DNA from: Crocinitomicaceae bacterium
Lineage (GTDB): Bacteria > Bacteroidota > Bacteroidia > Flavobacteriales_D > Crocinitomicaceae
Reading direction: 5' to 3'
Assembly: GCA_017983465.1 (NCBI GenBank)
Contig: JAGOBK010000006.1
Coordinates: forward strand, 1-64,000
DNA length: 64,000 bases
The position numbers were made by a program, and so were the translations under genes. Positions within the stretch are counted from its first letter, which is position 1, and every line of letters starts with the position of its first letter. Below are positions 8,969 to 16,323 of the stretch, piece by piece. The notes beneath the pieces were generated by a model, which ran no database searches, was not told the DNA's origin, and was given only the letters and a program-made list of their open reading frames with translations.

Positions 8969-9416
8969 ATCGTGCTGCAAGTCCAATGTTCCAACCCAAA
9001 CTTAATCTTGGAATGATTTGTAAGTATGGTCCTGACTCAAGTGCGAAGGTAAACGGGTAATCAGGAAGTTTATATTCCACACCAATGACTCCATTGGCTC
9101 CTAACATAAATCGATCGTTTGCAGAATTTTGCATGATGGGATTTCCTGAAACAATTCCTAATCCAGGTCCTACTCCAAAATAATAATCAACATCATCCAC
9201 CAATGGATGTTGCCACTCGTAATTCCCCTGCATCCATATATAGTTCGTACTACCACCCAAACTTACTTCAACGGCGTTGTTTTCATTCAGAAAATGCTTT
9301 CCATTGATTTGAGTAAAACCTAAACTCGCGAATTTTAGTCCAACAGAATTGGTATAACGCTGACCGAAAAGTGTCAAGGTAAAGAATAGGCTACATGAGA
9401 GCAAGAATGGTTTCAT
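8955..9416 (-). CDS. Small outer-membrane beta-barrel-like protein
   Basis: This 153-residue protein starts with a clean signal peptide (MKPFLLSCSLFFTLTLFGQ). The mature part is rich in alternating hydrophobic and aromatic strands, such as YYFGVGPGLGIV and the closing WNIGLAARYVLP, as expected for an eight-stranded outer-membrane barrel. No specific family is recognised. It starts 18 bases after the lamin-tail gene's stop and overlaps the LETM1-related gene by 14 bases, placing it second in the six-gene run. A structural or small-ligand role in the outer membrane is possible; function is not known. Confidence 0.72.
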   Translation of the reverse strand: MKPFLLSCSLFFTLTLFGQRYTNSVGLKFASLGFTQINGKHFLNENNAVEVSLGGSTNYIWMQGNYEWQHPLVDDVDYYFGVGPGLGIVSGNPIMQNSANDRFMLGANGVIGVEYKLPDYPFTFALESGPYLQIIPRLSLGWNIGLAARYVLP

Positions 9417-9434
9417 CGTTTTGTTTTTACAAAG

Positions 9435-12029
9435 TTACAATTTGCCAGCTAGAGTAAATGGGATTTTTTTTGCTAAAATAACAGCTCCATCAACAGAGAA
9501 AACTTCTATGACCAATACGTAAATTCCTATTGGTGCTTTTGCTTGCTTTGTATTTACACCATCCCAGGTGAAAAATCCAGTTGTCCCCATTAATTCATTG
9601 GAGAAAAGCACTTTCACTTCTCTTCCGAAGTCATCAAAGATTCTTGCTTTTGCTAATAATCCACTTTCTGAAAATGCATAATTGACCACAAGAATATCTT
9701 CAAATCCGTCTTGATCTGGTGAGAAAACATCTTTTTGTAGGCTAATCGATTCGCTTGTTCCTACGTATTGATATTGGGAGTTCACCCTTCCAGGTGTGGC
9801 AAAACCAATCGATTCAGCAGCAGAATGCCAATTGGATGTTTGATTAGAGGAAGCATTTGGTGAGATGCGCTCCAAACTAACACCGTCCGAATTATCGATC
9901 AAAGATAATTGCCAATCTTCCGAATAGGAAACACGGTCGATTTGTTCGCTATTGTAAAATAAATAAATCGTTCCAGAATCGATATTATAACTTGGCATAT
10001 CCATTTGAATCATTCTTCCAGAAATACTTGCGGGATAATTCTCGAGAAGAAAACTAGTGTCTTCACTGATGGCAACATAGGAATTGGGCTCCAAAATAAA
10101 GTGATTCGAAATCGTTTTTAAATTGGAAATGGTATCGTTGTCATAATTCGCGATTTGCCAGTCCTTCAAATCAATCACTTTCGTTGAACGGTTGTATAAT
10201 TCAATAAAATCTTGTCCACCATTCAGTGGATTCGCTAGAATTTCGTTAATGACGATATCGCCTGCTTGCGCTTGTTCCGGCAGGGTGAATTGACCGATGA
10301 ATGTCGTGTCATTTTGCCAACAATCACTCACGGGTCCAAGTTGAATTTGATACGTAGTAGATGGAAGGAAATTCTCGTTGAATTGTATGATGAACTGAGG
10401 TGGTCCGTTTGGATTATCGTTCACCACTTGAATAAAAGTTTCTTGAACACTTAAATTAGGACTCGCACTAATTTGAGTATTTGCAAGGCTAATCGAATCC
10501 ATTCCTTCAGAAAAAGATACTTCCAAGAAGTTTGGACTCAAGGCAATGAGTGAAAGCAAATTTGGATTTTGGTTATCCGGTGCAGCGCTGAAAATGGAAT
10601 TGATTGTTCCTGGAGATCCTCCTGATGGATCATTCGATGCGGACCAATTATCGTAGTTTGAACAGGGATCGTTTAAATTAATTCGCTCCAAACTATAGCC
10701 ACCTTCTTGTTTAGTTGGATCTTGATACCATTCGTCCGTGTAGGTCAATCGGTCGAGGAGTAATCCAGTTTGATCAGTTAATATCAGTTGATCCCCAGCA
10801 TTGTTTAAGCTTGGGAAACTTGTAACTCCCGCAACATTGGTAAATAGTCCGAAGTTTGCATTGGCCGTCAAAACAATATAAGAACCAGGCAGTAACCAAA
10901 AATCACCGATGGTACCATTGGAGGAACCATCACTGATTGTCCAGTTTTGTAAATGAAAAACCTTTCCAGTTTTATTGAAAATCTCTACATATTCCACTTC
11001 TGGAAGTCCGATGACTGGCGTAGGATCAGCGAAAAATTCGGTAATGATTACATCTCCTTTTTCGGCGGTATCCGCTACCAAATAATCAAAACTCGCCGCT
11101 TGATTACCGCTGGTATTTCCAACTAAATCGGAGAGGTTTGCCGTCATTATTGAATACGAATTACCATTTGTCAGTGGAAACATGGTCGTCAAATGCACCA
11201 ATGCTTGATTCACGTTGTCTTGTTGCGCCGTAACAAACGAGTTAAAGGGTAAAATAGCATAGTTTGCGACTTCATTGGCTGATGTTGGACTGAGTGCCTC
11301 GTTAAATAATACATCGACTTGATTTGGAGTAATAACGGAAGCTTGAAGTAAGATCGGGGCTTGAAGATCTAAAATTGGATTGCCAATATAGACGTCATCT
11401 AAGTAGAATTTATTCGCATTACTCGAGGTGTAAGTGCACAAATAGCCAAAATAAGATCCAGAGAGAATATTCGGGTCATTTGCACTTCCTTGAAGGACAT
11501 AATTGGTTCCACCGCTTAGATCTGCGGATAATTCCCAGTTACCACTAGGGTTTAAAACAACTTTAATACCCACCGTAAAACTGTTCGAAATTTGTCCGTC
11601 AACACCTGAACATAATTGCGTAGGAATCCCATTAACCAATTTGAACAGGCGAATCGCATCAACCGCATTTGCTTCTCCAAACAAAACAAAGTAGCCATTT
11701 TGAACAGCCGTCAAATCGCTATTGTCGGCACTTAAAAAGACTTTTCCGTAATTGCTGGAGGATGGAGAAAAACTTTGCTTCACCCAAAAATGCCATTCGT
11801 GATTTTGTAAAGTGTTGATTCCATGAGTCAAGCTCAGGTATGAACTTCCTGAAATGGTATTGTTCAATTGCAACTGTTGACTAGCATTTACAGCGAACTC
11901 TGCCGTGTTTCCATTCCATGATGGATTATTACTGAAATCTCCATCTGAGAAATCATCCATGACTTGGGAATGAACATTCACCGTAGTCATCCATAAAAAA
12001 AACAATATTATTTGGGGAATCCACTTCAT
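9435..12029 (-). CDS. Secreted lamin-tail-domain (LTD) protein, possible T9SS client
   Basis: The protein has 864 residues. A signal peptide (MKWIPQIILFFLWMTTVNVH) is followed by a beta-rich N-terminal region (about 25-225), an Ig/SbsA-like segment, a first lamin-tail domain (about 320-470, beginning GDVIITEFFADPTP), another Ig-like segment, a second lamin-tail domain (about 585-735, beginning GDIVINEILANPLNG), and a C-terminal FlgD/CHU-type domain (DVFSPDQDGFEDIL and WDGVNTKQAKAPIGIYVLVI). That end resembles sorting domains of type IX secretion clients, and a T9SS is encoded at 44-53 kb. ATG 12029 is chosen over a TTG 72 bases upstream because the signal peptide starts there. It is the first gene of the minus-strand run. 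Confidence 0.8.
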   Translation of the reverse strand: MKWIPQIILFFLWMTTVNVHSQVMDDFSDGDFSNNPSWNGNTAEFAVNASQQLQLNNTISGSSYLSLTHGINTLQNHEWHFWVKQSFSPSSSNYGKVFLSADNSDLTAVQNGYFVLFGEANAVDAIRLFKLVNGIPTQLCSGVDGQISNSFTVGIKVVLNPSGNWELSADLSGGTNYVLQGSANDPNILSGSYFGYLCTYTSSNANKFYLDDVYIGNPILDLQAPILLQASVITPNQVDVLFNEALSPTSANEVANYAILPFNSFVTAQQDNVNQALVHLTTMFPLTNGNSYSIMTANLSDLVGNTSGNQAASFDYLVADTAEKGDVIITEFFADPTPVIGLPEVEYVEIFNKTGKVFHLQNWTISDGSSNGTIGDFWLLPGSYIVLTANANFGLFTNVAGVTSFPSLNNAGDQLILTDQTGLLLDRLTYTDEWYQDPTKQEGGYSLERINLNDPCSNYDNWSASNDPSGGSPGTINSIFSAAPDNQNPNLLSLIALSPNFLEVSFSEGMDSISLANTQISASPNLSVQETFIQVVNDNPNGPPQFIIQFNENFLPSTTYQIQLGPVSDCWQNDTTFIGQFTLPEQAQAGDIVINEILANPLNGGQDFIELYNRSTKVIDLKDWQIANYDNDTISNLKTISNHFILEPNSYVAISEDTSFLLENYPASISGRMIQMDMPSYNIDSGTIYLFYNSEQIDRVSYSEDWQLSLIDNSDGVSLERISPNASSNQTSNWHSAAESIGFATPGRVNSQYQYVGTSESISLQKDVFSPDQDGFEDILVVNYAFSESGLLAKARIFDDFGREVKVLFSNELMGTTGFFTWDGVNTKQAKAPIGIYVLVIEVFSVDGAVILAKKIPFTLAGKL

Positions 12030-12035
12030 AGCTAT

Positions 12036-12043
12036 CAAATATA
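12036..12043 (-). promoter_or_regulatory. Candidate -7 box for the lamin-tail gene
   Basis: The minus strand reads TATATTTG, a perfect TAnnTTTG Bacteroidota -7 box six bases before ATG 12029. A TTTG lies 15 bases upstream, shorter than the usual 19-21 spacing, so only the -7 box is well supported. Confidence 0.35.
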
Positions 12044-12076
12044 TTAATTTTACAGGCTCAAATAGCTTAATAACGT

Positions 12077-13060
12077 ATGAAAGTAGCAGTTGTTGGAGCA
12101 ACAGGTATGGTTGGACATGTCATGTTGCAAGTTTTAAAGGAACAAAATTTCCCGATTACGACCTTAATCCCCGTTGCATCTGAGAAATCAGTGGGTAAGA
12201 AAATGGAATTTGGTGGACTAGAATTTGAGGTGGTTGGACTACAAGCGGCTGTGGATATGCATCCGGATATTGCCATTTTTTCAGCAGGAGGGGAGACTTC
12301 CTTGATTTGGGCTCCTAAATTCGCTGAAGTTGGAACAGTTGTTATTGATAACTCGTCCGCTTGGAGAATGGATCCAACGAAAAAACTGATTGTTCCTGAA
12401 ATCAATGGACACACATTGACCAAAGAAGATAAAATCATTGCGAATCCAAATTGCAGTACCATTCAATTGGTCATGGTATTAGCTCCTTTGCATCAACGAT
12501 TTGGAATCAAACGTGTAATTGTATCCACATATCAATCGATTACGGGTACGGGTGTGAAGGCTGTGGAACAAATGGAAAACGAGCGCGCTGGACAATCGGG
12601 AGAAATGGCCTACAAATACCCAATTGATAAAAATTGCATTCCTCAATGTGATTCATTTGAAGAAAATGGATACACCAAAGAGGAAATGAAATTGACTAAC
12701 GAGACAAAGAAAATTTTGGATCCTGCTATTTTAGTGACGGCAACAGCAGTACGTGTACCGGTTGTTGGTGGACATTCAGAAGCAGTGAACATCGAGTTTG
12801 AAAAAGACTTCAATTTGGATGAGGTTCGTAAAATTCTACATGAGACTTCCGGCATTACCTTACAAGACAATCAGGACACCTACACGTACCCAATGCCGAA
12901 ATACGCACAAGGAAAGGACGATGTTTTCGTTGGACGCATTCGTCGTGATGAAAGTCAAGCGAATTCCTTGAATTTATGGATTGTTGCCGATAACTTGAGA
13001 AAAGGTGCCGCGACAAATGCCGTTCAAATTGCTAAAATCGTGGAAGGATTACTTCAATAA
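12077..13060 (+). CDS. asd: Aspartate-semialdehyde dehydrogenase
   Basis: This 327-residue cytoplasmic enzyme reduces aspartyl phosphate to aspartate semialdehyde with NADPH, at the branch to lysine/diaminopimelate, threonine and methionine. Visible signatures are the N-terminal nucleotide-binding GATGMVGHVM, the catalytic cysteine C126 in NPNCSTIQ, the STYQSITGTG stretch and VPVVGGHSEAV with the conserved His. The length is normal. It is divergent from the lamin-tail gene with 47 bases between start codons. No gene of the same pathway is adjacent, so it is probably expressed alone. Confidence 0.96.
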   Translation: MKVAVVGATGMVGHVMLQVLKEQNFPITTLIPVASEKSVGKKMEFGGLEFEVVGLQAAVDMHPDIAIFSAGGETSLIWAPKFAEVGTVVIDNSSAWRMDPTKKLIVPEINGHTLTKEDKIIANPNCSTIQLVMVLAPLHQRFGIKRVIVSTYQSITGTGVKAVEQMENERAGQSGEMAYKYPIDKNCIPQCDSFEENGYTKEEMKLTNETKKILDPAILVTATAVRVPVVGGHSEAVNIEFEKDFNLDEVRKILHETSGITLQDNQDTYTYPMPKYAQGKDDVFVGRIRRDESQANSLNLWIVADNLRKGAATNAVQIAKIVEGLLQ

Positions 13061-13195
13061 TTTTCACGTCATCAGTCAAACATTCATTTACAGCATCCAA
13101 ATTTCACATTGATTCAAACGTGCTATAGGATGAATTAAAAGTGCTAAAAATCATAGAAATTGATTTGTTCATTTGTAGAACTAAAACAATTAACT

Positions 13196-14701
13196 ATGAG
13201 CAATTTAGCAAACAGACCGACTTTCAAGTCGCACTACGACAATTTTATTGGAGGGAAATTTGTTCCACCGGTAAAAGGAAATTATTTCGAAAATATTTCT
13301 CCAATCGACGGGAAATTAATCGCAAATGCAGCACGTTCAACCGCGGAAGACATCGAATTAGCATTGGATGCCGCTCACGAAGCATTTAAATCGTGGTCCA
13401 AAACTTCGGCAACAACAAGAAGTAACATCTTATTGAAAATCGCTGACGTAATGGAAGCGAATTTGGAATACTTAGCGACCGTTGAAACCATCGACAATGG
13501 AAAAGCTATTCGCGAAACGCGTGCAGCGGATTTACCATTATGTATTGATCATTTCCGTTACTTCGCTGGTGTGATTCGTTCAGAAGAAGGAACTATTTCT
13601 GAGCACGACGAACATACAGTAAGCATCAACTTACATGAGCCACTTGGAGTGGTTGGACAAATCATTCCTTGGAACTTTCCATTATTGATGGCGACTTGGA
13701 AAATTGCACCAGCTTTAGCAGCAGGAAACTGTGTTATTGTGAAGCCAGCTGAGCAAACACCAACATCCATTATGGTGTGGATGGAGTTAATCCAAGATTT
13801 ATTACCAGCAGGTGTGTTAAATGTCGTTTCAGGATTTGGTCCAGAAGCAGGAAAACCATTAGCGACTTCACCTCGCGTTCAAAAAGTAGCATTTACAGGT
13901 GAAACAACTACTGGACGTTTAATTATGCAATACGCATCAGAGAATTTGATTCCTGTTACCATGGAATTAGGTGGGAAATCACCTAACATTTTCTTCCCAT
14001 CTGTGTGTGATCATGATGATGAGTTCTTCGATAAAGCTGTCGAAGGAGCGGTGTTATTTGCCTTGAATCAAGGGGAAGTATGTACGTGTCCATCTCGTAT
14101 TTTGGTTCATGAATCCATTTACGATAAATTCATGGAACGAGTAATTGCTCGTACAAATGCAATTGTTTGTGGAAATCCACTAGATGGAAACACGATGATG
14201 GGAGCGCAAGCATCGAATGATCAATACGAGAAAATTCAGTCGTATTTAAAAATTGGTAAAGAAGAAGGTGCGGAAGTACTAGCTGGTGGAGATGCAAATC
14301 ACCTAGGAGGAGATTTAGCGAATGGATTCTACATCAAACCTACGATTTTCAAAGGGCACAATAAAATGCGTGTTTTCCAAGAAGAAATCTTTGGACCAGT
14401 TGTTTGTGTGACAACATTCAAAACAACGGAAGAAGCTTTAGAAATCGCAAACGACACATTATATGGTTTAGGAGCGGGTGTTTGGACACGTGATGCACAC
14501 GAATTGTATACGGTTCCTCGTGCAATTCAAGCAGGACGTGTTTGGGTGAATTGCTACCATGCTTATCCAGCTCATGCACCATTTGGTGGATACAAAAAAT
14601 CAGGATTTGGACGTGAAACACATAAAATGATGTTGGCGCATTACCGTCAAACAAAAAACATGTTGATTTCATACAACAAAAACAAACTTGGATTCTTTTA
14701 A
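13196..14701 (+). CDS. Aldehyde dehydrogenase (ExaC/AldB type)
   Basis: This 501-residue NAD(P)-dependent enzyme oxidises an aldehyde, probably acetaldehyde or a similar short one, to the acid. Seen are the catalytic Cys296 in the GEVCTCPSR motif typical of the ExaC/AldB subgroup, the glutamate in [11 protein letters not shown], the [10 protein letters not shown] cofactor region and [13 protein letters not shown] at the C-terminus. ATG 13196 is preferred over an upstream alternative start at 13160 because [16 protein letters not shown] matches the usual N-terminus. A terminator follows, then a DUF779 gene and a convergent AraC regulator, a combination I recall as recurrent for this ALDH type. 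Confidence 0.92.
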   Translation: MSNLANRPTFKSHYDNFIGGKFVPPVKGNYFENISPIDGKLIANAARSTAEDIELALDAAHEAFKSWSKTSATTRSNILLKIADVMEANLEYLATVETIDNGKAIRETRAADLPLCIDHFRYFAGVIRSEEGTISEHDEHTVSINLHEPLGVVGQIIPWNFPLLMATWKIAPALAAGNCVIVKPAEQTPTSIMVWMELIQDLLPAGVLNVVSGFGPEAGKPLATSPRVQKVAFTGETTTGRLIMQYASENLIPVTMELGGKSPNIFFPSVCDHDDEFFDKAVEGAVLFALNQGEVCTCPSRILVHESIYDKFMERVIARTNAIVCGNPLDGNTMMGAQASNDQYEKIQSYLKIGKEEGAEVLAGGDANHLGGDLANGFYIKPTIFKGHNKMRVFQEEIFGPVVCVTTFKTTEEALEIANDTLYGLGAGVWTRDAHELYTVPRAIQAGRVWVNCYHAYPAHAPFGGYKKSGFGRETHKMMLAHYRQTKNMLISYNKNKLGFF

Positions 14702-14720
14702 TTGGATTTAATTTCAAAGA

Positions 14721-14747
14721 AAACCCGAGGTTCACTCGGGTTTTTTT
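14721..14747 (+). terminator. Rho-independent terminator after the aldehyde dehydrogenase
   Basis: A nine-base-pair stem (AAACCCGAG / CTCGGGTTT, loop GTTCA) ends in a T-run, 20 bases after the ALDH stop. It lies only 12 bases before the DUF779 start. Confidence 0.85.
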
Positions 14748-14754
14748 ATCTTTA
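14747..14754 (+). promoter_or_regulatory. Candidate -7-like box for DUF779
   Basis: TATCTTTA (one mismatch to TAnnTTTG) begins at the end of the terminator T-run and is five bases from ATG 14760. If real, the DUF779 transcript would start at or next to its ATG. No convincing -33 element is seen. Confidence 0.25.
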
Positions 14755-14759
14755 TTACT

Positions 14760-15140
14760 ATGGCATTTCAAAGAATAACAGTCACTGAAAAAGCAAAAGA
14801 GCTGATCCAAATACTGAAAAAGGATCATGGGAATTTGATGTTTCATCAATCAGGTGGATGCTGTGATGGCTCACAACCTATGTGTTTTCAAAAAGGCGAA
14901 TTTTATTTGGGGTCATCCGATGTTTGTCTGGGTATAATTGAAGATTGTCAATTTTGGATGAGCAAAGATCAATTTGAATACCTGAAACATACGCATCTAA
15001 CGATGGATGTTGTAGCCGGAAGAGGTTCTAGTTTTTCACTTGAAATTCCTTATGGATTTCGTTTTGTCATTCAATCGCGCTTATTTACGGACAGTGAATC
15101 AGTAGATCTCGAACCTTTGCGGACTAAAGAGGATTTTTAA
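14760..15140 (+). CDS. DUF779-family protein
   Basis: This 126-residue protein matches the DUF779 family by its HQSGGCCDGSQPMCF motif (about residues 29-43), a Cys-rich segment that could bind a metal, and the LEIPYGFRFVIQ stretch. The family has no settled biochemical role, but its genes commonly sit beside acetaldehyde-type dehydrogenases, as here, and may help aldehyde metabolism. It begins just after the ALDH terminator, so it may have its own start site or depend on read-through. Its stop TAA shares the palindrome TTAA with the stop of the convergent AraC gene. Confidence 0.88.
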   Translation: MAFQRITVTEKAKELIQILKKDHGNLMFHQSGGCCDGSQPMCFQKGEFYLGSSDVCLGIIEDCQFWMSKDQFEYLKHTHLTMDVVAGRGSSFSLEIPYGFRFVIQSRLFTDSESVDLEPLRTKEDF

Positions 15141-16054
15141 TGTCCCGACATCTTTTGGTATTGTCGTGGTGACAATCCTTCCATTTTTTTAAAGACACGA
15201 GTAAAGTAATTTGCATCGTCAAAACCTGAAGCAAAAGCAATTTCGGTAATCAGTAAATTCGGATTTTTCAACAAGTGTTTGGCATGACGAATACGCTCAC
15301 GTAGAAGCAATTCAACCGGACTCATTCCCGTTTCCCTTTTGATGTAACGATAAAGTGTCGCATTACTCATGCAAGCTTTATTCGTTAATTCTTTCATACT
15401 GATTTTTTGCGTCAAATTCCCTCGAATGAAATCAATCAAATGTCCGATGGGTGAATCAAGTTGTTTCACCGATGAAAGAGAACTACGTGTTTGTAATTGG
15501 ATGAGGTGAATTAATAATTCTTGAAGCGTTAAATCGGCCAAAACATCTTTAGTGATTTGTGCGCTCATGCATATGCTCATGAGTTTATTTAATGTCCCAG
15601 CGATTTCTTCGTTGTTGGACAATAAATAATGATCGAAATTCAAGGACCATTCTTCCTTATTTTCCTTTGGATAGTTGTTATTCAAGAAATCAATGATTCG
15701 TTGAATTTTTGTCCGATCTATTTCTAGTGCTAAACATTGGGTAGGATTGTCAGCGCGGGCCTCTGGAAAATCAATTTTCATTTCCACATTAGACGGCAAG
15801 ATCACCGTTTCACCCGGTAAATATTCGAACTCGGGATCCTCATACAAATGCATCACCTTTTTGCCACGTAACATACTCGTTAACACGACATCATTAAATT
15901 TCAAGGCTACTTTTTCAGTAGATTCATAGGTTTCGAATAAATTCAACTCGCAATCCTTCAAATTAAAAATCGTGCGATTTTCCACCAAGGTCTTCAAGGA
16001 AGATTCGTGGGTCAAATGCGGTTGATTCAATAATTTACCTTTCGTCGAGAGCAT
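15137..16054 (-). CDS. AraC-family transcriptional regulator
   Basis: This 305-residue regulator has an N-terminal AraC_N-type domain (about 20-185; YLPGETVILPS cupin-like stretch) and a C-terminal AraC DNA-binding domain (about 200-300). The latter has two helix-turn-helix units: KELTNKACMSNATLYRYIK and ITEIAFASGFDDANYFTRVF. AraC_N regulators often lie next to alcohol or aldehyde oxidation genes, and this one is convergent with the ALDH/DUF779 pair, so it probably controls them. The ligand is unknown but may be the aldehyde substrate. Confidence 0.9.
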   Translation of the reverse strand: MLSTKGKLLNQPHLTHESSLKTLVENRTIFNLKDCELNLFETYESTEKVALKFNDVVLTSMLRGKKVMHLYEDPEFEYLPGETVILPSNVEMKIDFPEARADNPTQCLALEIDRTKIQRIIDFLNNNYPKENKEEWSLNFDHYLLSNNEEIAGTLNKLMSICMSAQITKDVLADLTLQELLIHLIQLQTRSSLSSVKQLDSPIGHLIDFIRGNLTQKISMKELTNKACMSNATLYRYIKRETGMSPVELLLRERIRHAKHLLKNPNLLITEIAFASGFDDANYFTRVFKKMEGLSPRQYQKMSGH

Positions 16055-16118
16055 TTATCATTTTTCTGTCACCAATTTACAAAAAAAAGCCCATCATTCA
16101 AAAAATCCATTTCCTTTC

Positions 16119-16135
16119 GCAAATGAAGCAAATGA
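16119..16135. repeat. Tandem GCAAATGA pair
   Basis: GCAAATGA occurs at 16119-16126 and 16128-16135, one base apart, between the AraC start and the riboswitch promoter. It could be an operator for either flank, or chance in AT-rich DNA. Confidence 0.3.
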
Positions 16136-16150
16136 TTTTTTTTTTTGCTT

Positions 16151-16182
16151 TTTGAGTGATTTAAAATGATTGCGTACATTTG
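16151..16182 (+). promoter_or_regulatory. Bacteroidota-type promoter of the TPP riboswitch transcript
   Basis: TTTG (16151-16154), a 20-base spacer and TACATTTG (16175-16182) match the Bacteroidota housekeeping consensus TTTG-N19-21-TAnnTTTG exactly. Transcription should start about 16187-16189, at the beginning of the riboswitch P1 stem. This is the best promoter in the window. Confidence 0.75.
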
Positions 16183-16185
16183 TCC

Positions 16186-16259
16186 CGTCTCTAAGGGGTG
16201 CCGAAAGGCTGAGATTACACCCATTGAACCTGTAGGATAATGCCTGCGCAGGGAAGATG
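16186..16259 (+). promoter_or_regulatory. TPP (THI-element) riboswitch
   Basis: All conserved blocks of the thiamine pyrophosphate aptamer are present in order: GGGGTGCC, GGCTGAGAT, ACCC, TTGAACCTG, GGATAATGCCTGCGCAGGGA. A P1 stem can form between CGTCT (16186-16190) and AGATG (16255-16259) with one G-U pair. It lies 64 bases before the start of a TonB-dependent receptor, so that receptor should be expressed when thiamine pyrophosphate is low. Confidence 0.96.
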
Positions 16260-16264
16260 ACCGA

Positions 16265-16318
16265 GCTAATTGTTATTTATTCACCAAGAATTAGCCCCTT
16301 GTTCTTGTTTAATTTTTT
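16265..16318 (+). promoter_or_regulatory. Candidate riboswitch expression platform
   Basis: Two mutually exclusive hairpins are possible: GCTAATT (16265-16271) with AATTAGC (16289-16295), or CAAGAA (16285-16290) with TTCTTG (16302-16307). The second precedes a T-rich stretch with six Ts and would act as a weak terminator; the first would prevent it. This is hand folding without energies. Confidence 0.35.
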
Positions 16319-16323
16319 ATAAA

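Noticed and set aside
12067-12462. 131-codon minus-strand frame opposite asd
   Set aside because: It is a shadow of asd, with composition fitting antisense of a coding frame and no recognisable protein features.
16054-16150. T-rich stretch before the riboswitch as a terminator
   Set aside because: No stable stem is paired with the T-run; it is treated as AT-rich intergenic DNA.
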